Shown: positions 1 through 5,737 of the stretch, piece by piece | Numbering within the stretch: the first letter of the stretch is position 1 | Layout of the letters: each line of letters starts with the position of its first letter | Source: Victivallales bacterium | GTDB taxonomy: Bacteria > Verrucomicrobiota > Lentisphaeria > Oligosphaerales > Oligosphaeraceae | NCBI GenBank assembly: GCA_017543165.1 | Contig: JAFYGL010000413.1 | Span: 1-5,737, forward strand | Direction of reading: 5' to 3' | DNA: 5,737 bases | Made by a program: the position numbers and the translations under genes | The notes under the pieces: generated by a model | The model's database searches: none | What the model saw: the letters and a program-made list of their open reading frames with translations, nothing else | Told to the model about the DNA's origin: nothing

Positions 1-1
1 C

Positions 2-133
2 CGCATCGCCCTCATCATCGGAGAGGACGAATTGGCGAAGGGACAGGTGCTGTGCCGCAACATGAGAGAGGCCTCCCAGGAAAGCCTGGCGTTGGACAAG
101 GTGCCCGAGACGATTTCAAGCATGCTTAAATAA
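2..133 (+). CDS. hisS: Histidyl-tRNA synthetase, C-terminal end (5' partial)
   Basis: The frame is open from the left window edge and encodes the last 43 residues before a TAA stop at 131-133. The peptide begins RIALIIGEDELAKGQVLCRN and ends ISSMLK. It matches the end of the class II anticodon-binding domain of HisRS, where a 'GxDELAxGxVxxRNM' strand-helix segment is followed by a Gln-containing turn and a final helix. HisRS charges tRNA-His with histidine in the cytoplasm. The catalytic core lies outside the window and cannot be inspected. The identification rests on this short tail and on its position just before aspS, since hisS-aspS is a frequent bacterial gene pair. The other synthetases sharing this fold (ProRS, ThrRS, GlyRS) fit the tail less well. 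No terminator separates it from aspS, so the two are probably co-transcribed. Confidence 0.85.
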   Translation, partial: RIALIIGEDELAKGQVLCRNMREASQESLALDKVPETISSMLK

Positions 134-154
134 GTACCAACAAGAACCAAAAAT

Positions 155-160
155 AGAAGG
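155..160 (+). promoter_or_regulatory. Ribosome binding site of aspS
   Basis: AGAAGG lies 6 nt before the ATG at 167 and is the only purine-rich Shine-Dalgarno-like stretch in the 33-nt hisS-aspS gap. It supports ATG 167 as the start. The gap has no recognisable promoter or hairpin, consistent with read-through from hisS. Confidence 0.7.
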
Positions 161-166
161 TAGTTT

Positions 167-1939
167 ATGTCATTCAAGCGTACACACAATTGCAATGAAC
201 TAACAGTGGATGCCATTGGGCAGAACGTCACCCTGTGCGGATGGGTCAATTCAAGCCGCAATCTGGGTGGCATGATTTTCATCGACCTGCGGGACAGGGA
301 AGGCATAACCCAGCTTTTCATCGACCCCGAAAAGACGCCCGACGTGGCTGCCGCCGCCAAGGATGTCCGCGAGGAATGGGTGCTTCGCGCGGAGGGCGTT
401 GTACGTCCCCGTCCTGAAAACATGGTCAATGCCAAGCGCGCTACTGGCGCAGTCGAGGTGGAGGTCACATCCCTTGAGATATTGAATGTGGCGCAGCCCA
501 TGCCATTCCACCTGGAAGACCCCGCCGCCAGCGAGGACCTGAAACTGAAATACAGGTATCTGGACATGCGACGCTCTGGCATTCTGGACAATTTGCGCCT
601 GCGCCACAAGATCACAAAAGTCTGCCGTGACTATCTGGACGAGCATGGCTTCGTGGAAGTGGAGACGCCAATCCTCAGCAAGAGCACGCCAGAAGGCGCC
701 AGGGACTATCTCGTGCCAAGCCGTGTGAAGCCAGGCACGTTCTACGCCTTGCCCCAGGCCCCCCAGCAGTACAAGCAACTTCTCATGGTGGGCGGCATTG
801 AACGCTATTTCCAGATTGCACGCTGTTTCCGTGACGAAGATTTGCGGGCGGACAGGCAGCCTGAATTCACGCAGATTGACCTGGAAATGAGTTTTGTGGA
901 CCAGGAGGACATCATGACGCTGGTGGAGAACATGATCGCCACTGTGGTCAAGGAGACTCTGGGACGTGATATTCAGACTCCTTTCCTGCGCATGACATAC
1001 GCTGACGCCATGAACCGCTTCGGCAGCGACAAGCCAGACATGCGCTTCGATATGGAAATCCAGGATGTGAGCAGCATATTCACGGCCTCGGAATTCAAGG
1101 CATTCAGCGAGACACTGGCCGCAGGCGGTGTGCTGAAGGCCATCAATGCCAAGGGAATGGCCGCCGCTGCAAGCCGCAAGGTGCTGGATGACTGGACAGC
1201 CACGGCGAAGTTGTTCGGCGCAAAGGGCCTGGTCTGGCTCAAGCGCGAAAACGGCGCATTCACTGGCTCGGCGGCAAAGTTCTTCAATGAAACGGAGATG
1301 GCCGCCCTGGCGGAGGCAATGAAGGCCGAGGACGGAGATGTCATTCTTATCATTGCGGACAAGTGGCGCGTCGCCTGCGAAGCAATGGGACGCCTGCGCC
1401 TGGCAGTCGCCGAAAAGGCAAACCTGGTGAAAGACCCCAATATGATGAAGTTCCTGTGGGTAATCGAATTCCCGCTGCTTGACTGGGACGAAGAGGAAAA
1501 GCGCTTCGTGGCGGTGCATCACCCATTCACCAGCCCCATGGACGAGGATATTCCAAAGTTGCAGAGCGACCCTGGCTCTGTGCGCGCAAAGGCATACGAT
1601 GTGGTGCTCAATGGCGTGGAACTGGGCGGTGGTTCCATACGTATCCACCAGTCCGACAGGCAGGCCCTCATGTTCCGCACCCTGGGCATTTCCGACGAGG
1701 AGGCCAAGCTGCGCTTCGAGCATCTGCTGGAGGCATTCTCCTTTGGCGCACCGCCACACGGTGGACTGGCAATCGGTTTGGACCGCTTTGTGATGCTGCT
1801 GTGCGGCGCAAAGTCCATCCGCGAGGTCATTGCCTTCCCGAAGACCGCCCGCGCAACCTGCCTCATGACAGATTCGCCCAGCACCGTTGACCAGGCGCAG
1901 CTGGACGAGTTGAACATACAAATCACCAAGCAGGAATAG
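167..1939 (+). CDS. aspS: Aspartyl-tRNA synthetase (bacterial type, with GAD domain)
   Basis: This complete 590-residue class II synthetase has the usual bacterial AspRS length. It activates aspartate with ATP and charges tRNA-Asp in the cytoplasm. Domains in order: N-terminal OB-fold anticodon-binding domain (about 1-110) containing FIDLRDREG (38-46); catalytic core with motif 1 and the flipping loop STPEGARDYLVPSR (173-186), then LPQAPQQYKQLLMVGG (195-210) and motif 2 FRDEDLRADRQPEFTQIDLE (221-240); the bacterial GAD insertion (about 285-425); the HHPFTSP (451-457) and GVELGGGSIRIH (483-494) segments; and motif 3 GLAIGLDRFVMLL (533-545). All catalytic signatures look intact. In the OB-fold the usual RRRDLG or RRRDHG loop reads SSRNLG (29-34), keeping Arg31, Leu33, Phe38 and Gln49 by alignment with my memory of the E. 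coli enzyme. Leu33 at the position often His in non-discriminating AspRS favours a tRNA-Asp-specific enzyme, but this is tentative. The gene follows hisS by 33 nt, likely in one operon. The start is supported by AGAAGG. Confidence 0.98.
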   Translation: MSFKRTHNCNELTVDAIGQNVTLCGWVNSSRNLGGMIFIDLRDREGITQLFIDPEKTPDVAAAAKDVREEWVLRAEGVVRPRPENMVNAKRATGAVEVEVTSLEILNVAQPMPFHLEDPAASEDLKLKYRYLDMRRSGILDNLRLRHKITKVCRDYLDEHGFVEVETPILSKSTPEGARDYLVPSRVKPGTFYALPQAPQQYKQLLMVGGIERYFQIARCFRDEDLRADRQPEFTQIDLEMSFVDQEDIMTLVENMIATVVKETLGRDIQTPFLRMTYADAMNRFGSDKPDMRFDMEIQDVSSIFTASEFKAFSETLAAGGVLKAINAKGMAAAASRKVLDDWTATAKLFGAKGLVWLKRENGAFTGSAAKFFNETEMAALAEAMKAEDGDVILIIADKWRVACEAMGRLRLAVAEKANLVKDPNMMKFLWVIEFPLLDWDEEEKRFVAVHHPFTSPMDEDIPKLQSDPGSVRAKAYDVVLNGVELGGGSIRIHQSDRQALMFRTLGISDEEAKLRFEHLLEAFSFGAPPHGGLAIGLDRFVMLLCGAKSIREVIAFPKTARATCLMTDSPSTVDQAQLDELNIQITKQE

Positions 1940-1951
1940 GCACTGCGCTTA

Positions 1952-1976
1952 TGTGGGCGCCGAGGCGGCGCCCACA
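1952..1976. repeat. Perfect inverted repeat (hairpin 1) after aspS
   Basis: Two 10-nt arms, TGTGGGCGCC (1952-1961) and GGCGCCCACA (1967-1976), flank a GAGGC loop. The right arm runs into an A-tract, so on the + strand the hairpin has no U-tract and is not a standard intrinsic terminator for aspS. On the - strand it lies just beyond the probable glnA termination point. It may act as a 3'-end stabilising or pausing structure in the aspS transcript. An additional outer pairing of GCGCTT (1945-1950) with AAGCGC (1982-1987) would extend it and would exclude full folding of the neighbouring hairpin. Confidence 0.7.
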
Positions 1977-2009
1977 AAAAAAAGCGCCACTGGCAAGCCA
2001 GTGGCGCTT
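1976..2009 (-). terminator. Intrinsic terminator of glnA (hairpin 2)
   Basis: A perfect inverted repeat spans 1982-2009, with arms AAGCGCCACTGGC and GCCAGTGGCGCTT around a central AA. The folded form would be about a 12-bp stem with a CAAG loop. On the + strand it is preceded by eight A residues (1976-1983). In the leftward glnA transcript it is therefore a GC-rich hairpin followed directly by U8. The tract starts about 58 nt past the glnA stop codon. In the + direction it is followed by GGAAATCCC, with no U-tract, so it should act mainly on the - strand. Confidence 0.85.
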
Positions 2010-2027
2010 GGAAATCCCGTGTCATGA

Positions 2028-2065
2028 GTGCGCGGCCAACATGTTGGCCGCGCACATTTGTTTTT
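2028..2065 (+). terminator. Intrinsic terminator of the hisS-aspS operon (hairpin 3)
   Basis: A perfect 28-nt palindrome covers 2028-2055, with 12-nt arms GTGCGCGGCCAA and TTGGCCGCGCAC around CATG. On the + strand it is followed by ATTTGTTTTT (2056-2065), an adequate U-tract for rho-independent termination. It lies about 90 nt past the aspS stop and ends two bases before the glnA stop codon. Going leftward it is followed by a non-U sequence, so it should not terminate glnA. It would instead sit inside the glnA 3' untranslated region, 11 nt after the stop. Confidence 0.8.
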
Positions 2066-2066
2066 A

Positions 2067-3569
2067 TCAGCCGCAGTGGAAGAAGCTGTGGACCAGTTCA
2101 AGTATCTTTTCCTGGTCGTTTCCGATGTCGGCCCGCAATGTGCGGTCGTTGAATGACTGCAATCCGCTGATGATGCCGTCAATCATTGCAGGGCTGAATA
2201 CGCCTTCCTTTTCGTAGTATGCCCTTTGTGCCTGGAGGCAGTCCGCCGACGCCGCGCAACTGTCTGGCAGGACTGCCAGTTTCTTCAGCAATGCGCTGTT
2301 TTCCGCCTTGTGGATGTTCACGTTCACGTATGTCTTTTCTGCGATTTTCAGTGCGTTTGGCATTTCAAAGCCAGTACGGGCGGCGACTGCCATGCCCGCC
2401 AGCAGCAAATTCAGGTTGGAGGAGCCATCAGGCGAGCGCAGTTCCACGGTCTGCTTCTGGGATGTCTTGAATGTGCCTGCCTTCTCCTGTGGATTTGCCT
2501 GCGAGCAGAGGTCCTTGGAACTTGTCCAGCCCAGAGGTACGCGCACCAGGACGGAGCGGTTGCGGTCGCCCCAGCAGACATTTGTCGGCGCCTCCTGGTG
2601 AGGCACCAGGCGGAAATATGAAGTTGGATTGGTGTTGCCGAATGCGGTCAGGGATGGCGCCAGCGTCATCATGCCAGCAATGGCGCGCTTTGCATCATCG
2701 GAGAGCACGCCTTTCTTCAGCATCTGGTTGACGCCGTTCTTCATCAGGCGGAAGTGGATATGCAAACCTGAACCCGCCTTGCCGACCGTGATTTTTGGCG
2801 CAAAGGTCACATTCAGACCAGAGCGGTATGCCAGATTGCGAATCATCCATTTCGCCAGGAGCAGCTGTTCCGCCGCGTCCTCCGCGGCCACTGGCAGGAA
2901 CTCAATCTCGTTCTGCTCGTAGATCTTGCCGTCCAGCGTGAAGTTGCCCACTTCGGAGTGCCCGTACTTGATCTGGCCGCCAGATTGGGAAATGTAGTTC
3001 ATGCAAAGCTGCCTGAAGTCACCGAATTTTGTATATGGTGCTGATTCGTGGTATCCTTTCTGGTCAACAGCAGGGAAGTCGCCCTCGTCTTCGGCTATGA
3101 CATAGTATTCCAGTTCGCCCATTGCCTGGAATTCCAGACCAGTTGCCTTCGTGAATGCCTGGCATGCCTTGCGTGTCGTGTATTCAGGTGAGCTTTCCAG
3201 CGGGTCGCCGTCCTTGTTGAAGAAGGAGCAGAGCAGGTTCAAGGTAGGCAGTTCGCTGAACGGGTCAAGATATGCGGTGCGGAAACGCGGCACCACGTAG
3301 AGGTCGCTGCTGCTTGCCTCGATGAAGGGGAACAGGCTGGATCCGTCCACACGCTCGCCGCAGGACAGAATCTCATCCAGATATGCGCCGTCATTGATTA
3401 CGAAGTTAAGCGTCTTAATCCTGCCGTCACCTGCTGGATACTGGAAATTGATGTGGCGAATGCCCTTTTCCTTGACGTATTTGATCAGGTCGCTTTTGCG
3501 GAAATCCGCTGGATTCTTGTCCAATTCCGCCGCCAGGCTGCGGAACGAGTAGTCCTTCATTTTCTCCAT
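2067..3569 (-). CDS. glnA: Glutamine synthetase (about 500-residue GSI-like family)
   Basis: This complete 500-residue protein would make glutamine from glutamate, ammonia and ATP in the cytoplasm, the main ammonia-assimilation step. An N-terminal beta-grasp domain (to about 115) contains VDGSS (74-78), the equivalent of the E. coli Asp50 region. The catalytic domain shows ELE (152-154), HSEVG (205-209) and EQNEIEF (218-224) for metal-binding glutamates, GSGLHIHF (266-273) with His270, RLVPHQEAP (320-328) with Arg320 and Glu326, RNRSVLVRVP (336-345) with Arg338 and Arg343, and ELRSPDG (377-383) for Glu377 and Arg379. All key GSI residues therefore have counterparts. The segment between Arg343 and Glu377 is about 20 residues longer than in E. 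coli GlnA. The NLYDLP-type adenylylation motif is absent. From memory the sequence is very close to the short GS of Bacteroides, distinct from the roughly 730-residue GSIII. The first ATG (3569) has AAGG and GGAAG upstream; ATG 3560, behind GGAG, is an alternative start three codons in. The stop is TGA. Confidence 0.95.
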   Translation of the reverse strand: MEKMKDYSFRSLAAELDKNPADFRKSDLIKYVKEKGIRHINFQYPAGDGRIKTLNFVINDGAYLDEILSCGERVDGSSLFPFIEASSSDLYVVPRFRTAYLDPFSELPTLNLLCSFFNKDGDPLESSPEYTTRKACQAFTKATGLEFQAMGELEYYVIAEDEGDFPAVDQKGYHESAPYTKFGDFRQLCMNYISQSGGQIKYGHSEVGNFTLDGKIYEQNEIEFLPVAAEDAAEQLLLAKWMIRNLAYRSGLNVTFAPKITVGKAGSGLHIHFRLMKNGVNQMLKKGVLSDDAKRAIAGMMTLAPSLTAFGNTNPTSYFRLVPHQEAPTNVCWGDRNRSVLVRVPLGWTSSKDLCSQANPQEKAGTFKTSQKQTVELRSPDGSSNLNLLLAGMAVAARTGFEMPNALKIAEKTYVNVNIHKAENSALLKKLAVLPDSCAASADCLQAQRAYYEKEGVFSPAMIDGIISGLQSFNDRTLRADIGNDQEKILELVHSFFHCG

Positions 3570-3572
3570 TTG

Positions 3573-3585
3573 CCTTGTCTCTTCC
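3573..3585 (-). promoter_or_regulatory. Candidate ribosome binding site region of glnA
   Basis: On the - strand, GGAAG (3581-3585) lies 11 nt and AAGG (3573-3576) 3 nt before the ATG ending at 3569. Neither spacing is ideal. A second in-frame ATG (3558-3560) has GGAG directly upstream, formed by the second codon of the longer version. The true start could be either, differing by three residues. Confidence 0.4.
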
Positions 3586-3588
3586 GTT

Positions 3589-3669
3589 TGTATTGTTGTT
3601 TGACAAAAAATGTATTGTTTAACAATATTTTGATATTGTTTAACAAAATATGTATTTTTTTACAAAAAA
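3589..3669. repeat. Tandem array of four ~20-bp AT-rich dyad units upstream of glnA
   Basis: Four head-to-tail units run 3589-3610, 3611-3630, 3631-3650 and 3651-3669, with lengths 22, 20, 20 and 19. Each starts with TG and ends in an A/T-rich tract. The cores are TTGTTTGACAA, TTGTTTAACAA, TTGTTTAACAA and the degenerate TTTTTTTACAA, each a near-palindrome (TTGTT-T-AACAA). In unit 2 the dyad extends to ATTGTTTAACAAT. Within 3591-3670 only 12 of 80 bases are G or C (15%), against a GC-rich neighbourhood. The spacing of about two helical turns would put bound proteins on one DNA face. The array lies 20-100 bp before the glnA start, where promoter and operator sites are expected. It is most likely a regulator-binding array and/or the AT-rich glnA promoter. 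I could not assign -35/-10 boxes with confidence, nor match a named regulator. Confidence 0.6.
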
Positions 3670-3795
3670 TGCAACCGCGAAAATTAATGCAATTTTGCGA
3701 TTTTACAAGCGGGATTCTGGAATAATGTGCGCCAAGTAGTCATGCAAAAAAGGTCCCTACTTCTCTTTGCAACGCAGTTCGGTTTCCCCGTTTGT
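3670..3795. other. Non-coding spacer between the glycyl radical enzyme gene and the glnA repeat array
   Basis: No convincing gene lies here. A weak inverted repeat with one bulge spans 3676-3699 (CGCGAAAATT / AATTTTGCG, loop AATGC). On the - strand it is followed six bases later by T6 (3664-3669), so it could be a poor terminator for the upstream gene. AAGTAG (3734-3739) and CTACTT (3757-3762) form a second weak stem. ATGCAA occurs three times, at 3669-3674, 3687-3692 and 3742-3747. No strong intrinsic terminator follows the glycyl radical enzyme stop, so some read-through into glnA cannot be excluded. Confidence 0.4.
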
Positions 3796-5737
3796 TTATT
3801 CGGTAATGCTTTCAGCACGGCGGATATACATGTCCTGCTCTGATTTGTCCATGGTAGTAAAGCGGACATTCCAGCCTGCGACGCGTATCTGCAGGCCCTG
3901 GTATTTTTCTGGTGTCTCCTGGGCTTTCCTTAGTTCATCCGCGTCAAAGATATTGAAATGAACGGCAACGCCATTGCCTGCAAAATATACGCGCAGCAAC
4001 TGGCGCCAGGCCGCCAGCCCCTCCGCTCCCTTTACGGAACTTGGATGCATCATTATATCCAGGGGGAAATCTCCTGGGAAGGAGGCGGCGTCAACGGAGA
4101 GCACGGATCTTATGAGGGCGGTGACGCCGTTAATGTCCGAGCCCATTCGCGGCGATGCGTTCTTAGACATTTCCTCGCCTGCGAAGCGCCCGTCTGGCGT
4201 TGCCCCTGTAAGTTTACCCTCTATGACAAACTGTTTTGCGCAATGTACGCTGGCTTTCCATTTGCCGCCACGGGCATTGGGCCTGCTGTTAATATGGTTT
4301 CCCAGGGTTCTGGAAAGCATCTGCGCAAAGCGGTCAACCCTGGGAATGCCGTTGCCGTAGCGTTCCTTGAAAGAGAGGATTTTCTGGTGCAGCATTTCGA
4401 AGCCCTCCCAGTTTGCGTTCAATGCGGCGGCAAGTTCCTCCAGAGTGAACTGCCTCCTATTGTACACAAGTTCCTCCACAACGGAAAGCGCGTCAATTGC
4501 AGAGCCGAAGCCTGTGGTGAGAAGGGCGGTTGAGTTGTTGTCGCATCCGTTGGCGAAGGCGTCCAGTCCCGTGCGCAGGCTGTTGGGTATTGTTGCGGAA
4601 AAGACATTTGATGGATTGTATGATGCCAGATGCGCCTCGACCTCATTGCCGACTTTTATATTTGCATCGATGATCCAGTAAAGTTCGCTTATGTAGAGGC
4701 GGTAGAAGTCATCGAATGTCTTCAATTCTGCCAACTGCGGAACTTGCACGCCGAGGCATTTTCCAGTTTGCTTGTCTATGCCCTGGTTGAAAATCAATTC
4801 AAATGGCTTCAACATGTTCAGATGTCCGAGCCCTGTCCCGTTGCTGTGGACGCGTCCACGGGTGGCGACCTCATAGCAGCCACGAATGTCGCAGGTGCGG
4901 GCGTCCTCCTCGGTCAGGCCGTGCGAGGTCATGATATGCCGTATTCCCTCCTCGCCGACCAGGACTATGCTCTGGTGCTGGTCCCGTATCAGCGCAAGTA
5001 CCTTGTCAATGAAGTCATCTGGAGTGTTCTTGGCAATCTTTATCTGGATTTTCGGTGTGGGCAGATGCAGTTTTGCTGCCTCGTCCAGGATGAAATGCGT
5101 CAGGTGGTTTATCTGCGTGGTGCCGTCCTCCTTTGTGCCGCCAAGATACACTGGCTGCCCCCAGTAGTTGTCTATGGAGCCCCACTGCATGAAGAAGTGG
5201 TCGAACATTTCACGCATCTGCGCGTCTGTGAAGGTGCCGTCCTTCAGGTCTCGGTCGTAGAATGGCGTCAGCCTCCAGTCGAGATTGCCCAGGGAACGCA
5301 CTTGTAGATGGTCGATATGCTCGCTGAACATATAATAGAGGTAGATGAACTGGAGGGCGTCGAAGAAGTTCTGGGGCGGCCCGTCGTGCAGTCTCTGCAA
5401 GGAGGCTGCCACAAAGTCGCATCGTTCGTTCACATGTGTTTTTGCCCGCTCTATGAAACGCTCCAGCATGCGCAGAATTGCCTCGTATGTGATGCGTATC
5501 CCTTCGAAATAAGCCTCCGTGCTGGCATTTAGCGTTCCTTGTGCGCGGTGTTTTTCGCGCCAGTCCATGGCGTTGCGGAGCAAGCCAGGGAAGCCCAGTT
5601 GAAACATCATGTCCCATTCGGGAACGGAATGGTCGAAATCAACCCAGATATTGGAGGCACCAGACAGGTTAAGCAACTCCCACAGTTTCTGTTGCTGTAT
5701 GGGAATGCGCTTGCGCAGTTCCTTAATCAAGGGGGAC
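3796..5737 (-). CDS. Glycyl radical enzyme of the pyruvate formate-lyase family, uncharacterised subgroup (5' partial)
   Basis: The frame is open to the right edge (first visible residues SPLIKELRKR), so the N-terminus is missing. About 646 residues are visible; full-length family members run about 780-850. Numbering below starts at the TTG codon at 5728-5730, which is internal, not a real start. The PFL-type barrel carries the cysteine loop RGCYEVATRG (283-292), giving a predicted thiyl-radical Cys285 and adjacent Glu287. The C-terminal Gly-radical domain has LTGATPDGRF (507-516), SKNASP (522-527), HFNIFDADELRKAQETPEKY (591-610) and the radical loop RVAGWNVRF (616-624) with predicted radical Gly619. 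The enzyme should need a radical-SAM activase, which is not in the window, and should be destroyed by oxygen. The loop reads GCYE, not the GCVEP I associate with glycerol, propanediol and choline-type enzymes, and there is no Cys-Cys pair as in true PFL. The substrate cannot be named. Database labels such as 'formate acetyltransferase' would be over-annotation. The stop is TAA at 3796-3798. Confidence 0.92.
   Translation of the reverse strand, partial: SPLIKELRKRIPIQQQKLWELLNLSGASNIWVDFDHSVPEWDMMFQLGFPGLLRNAMDWREKHRAQGTLNASTEAYFEGIRITYEAILRMLERFIERAKTHVNERCDFVAASLQRLHDGPPQNFFDALQFIYLYYMFSEHIDHLQVRSLGNLDWRLTPFYDRDLKDGTFTDAQMREMFDHFFMQWGSIDNYWGQPVYLGGTKEDGTTQINHLTHFILDEAAKLHLPTPKIQIKIAKNTPDDFIDKVLALIRDQHQSIVLVGEEGIRHIMTSHGLTEEDARTCDIRGCYEVATRGRVHSNGTGLGHLNMLKPFELIFNQGIDKQTGKCLGVQVPQLAELKTFDDFYRLYISELYWIIDANIKVGNEVEAHLASYNPSNVFSATIPNSLRTGLDAFANGCDNNSTALLTTGFGSAIDALSVVEELVYNRRQFTLEELAAALNANWEGFEMLHQKILSFKERYGNGIPRVDRFAQMLSRTLGNHINSRPNARGGKWKASVHCAKQFVIEGKLTGATPDGRFAGEEMSKNASPRMGSDINGVTALIRSVLSVDAASFPGDFPLDIMMHPSSVKGAEGLAAWRQLLRVYFAGNGVAVHFNIFDADELRKAQETPEKYQGLQIRVAGWNVRFTTMDKSEQDMYIRRAESITE

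Noticed and set aside
251..1921. Open frame of 556 codons on the - strand, antisense to aspS
   Set aside because: It lies fully inside aspS. Its translation is rich in Cys, His and Gln with no recognisable domain, and such long antisense frames arise from codon bias in GC-rich genes.
1951..2217. Short + strand frame (88 codons) across the terminator zone
   Set aside because: It runs through three perfect hairpins and into antisense glnA, and has no ribosome binding site or recognisable product.
3589..3669. CRISPR array or transposon end in the repeat region
   Set aside because: The units are contiguous with no unique spacers, are too short for CRISPR repeats, and no transposase, target duplication or terminal inverted repeat is nearby.
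3453..3725. Short + strand frame (90 codons) covering the glnA start and the AT-rich array
   Set aside because: It overlaps the conserved N-terminus of glnA in antisense, then translates the repeat array into low-complexity residues. It is not a credible gene.
3720..3740. Possible sigma-54 promoter (TTGGCGC on the - strand) for glnA
   Set aside because: The GG element is present, but the GC element at the required spacing is missing (TC is found), so the -24/-12 pattern fails.
3684..3869. Small - strand frame (61 codons) overlapping the end of the glycyl radical enzyme gene
   Set aside because: It overlaps the conserved radical domain in another frame, has no convincing ribosome binding site, and its translation matches nothing I recognise.
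4630..5307. Open frame of 225 codons on the + strand, antisense to the glycyl radical enzyme
   Set aside because: The opposite strand encodes conserved glycyl radical enzyme sequence throughout, and the antisense product shows no family features.
5728..5730. TTG codon as a genuine start of the glycyl radical enzyme
   Set aside because: The frame continues upstream to the window edge, and the family has roughly 150 more N-terminal residues, so the gene is cut by the window.

Overview
The window holds four protein-coding genes in two convergent blocks. Two regulatory stretches between them carry unusual structure. GC content looks to be in the mid-50s percent in coding DNA (by eye, not counted) and all three standard stop codons are used. 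The genes point to an anaerobic bacterium: there is an oxygen-sensitive glycyl radical enzyme, a bacterial-type aspartyl-tRNA synthetase with a GAD insertion, and a roughly 500-residue glutamine synthetase of the type I recall from Bacteroidales and related gut anaerobes. The base composition seems high for Bacteroides. A Lentisphaerota/Kiritimatiellota/Verrucomicrobiota-type gut or rumen anaerobe, or a GC-richer Bacteroidota member, would fit. This is a low-confidence inference.

Layout. Positions 1-133 (+) are the end of hisS (histidyl-tRNA synthetase). After 33 nt comes complete aspS (167-1939, +); the two form a tRNA-charging operon. Positions 1940-2066 are a compact convergent terminator zone with three perfect inverted repeats. 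One carries the U-tract of an aspS terminator and another the U-tract of a glnA terminator. The glnA gene (2067-3569, -) is complete. Its upstream region (3570-3795) contains an 81-nt, very AT-rich array of four tandem units of about 20 bp, each centred on a TTGTTTAACAA-like dyad, and is a likely operator/promoter region. The last gene (3796 to the window edge, -) is a glycyl radical enzyme that lacks its N-terminus here. It has an unusual GCYE active-site loop and an RVAGW radical loop.

How the parts relate. hisS and aspS are housekeeping translation genes. glnA assimilates ammonia into glutamine, lacks the classical adenylylation motif, and has a distinctive upstream repeat array, so transcriptional control is a reasonable hypothesis. 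The glycyl radical enzyme precedes glnA in the same direction, but 226 nt and the repeat array separate them, so they are probably independent units. Its activating enzyme is not in the window. I found no RNA gene, CRISPR array, insertion sequence or prophage. The most novel elements are the repeat array, the divergent glycyl radical enzyme and the interlocked terminators.
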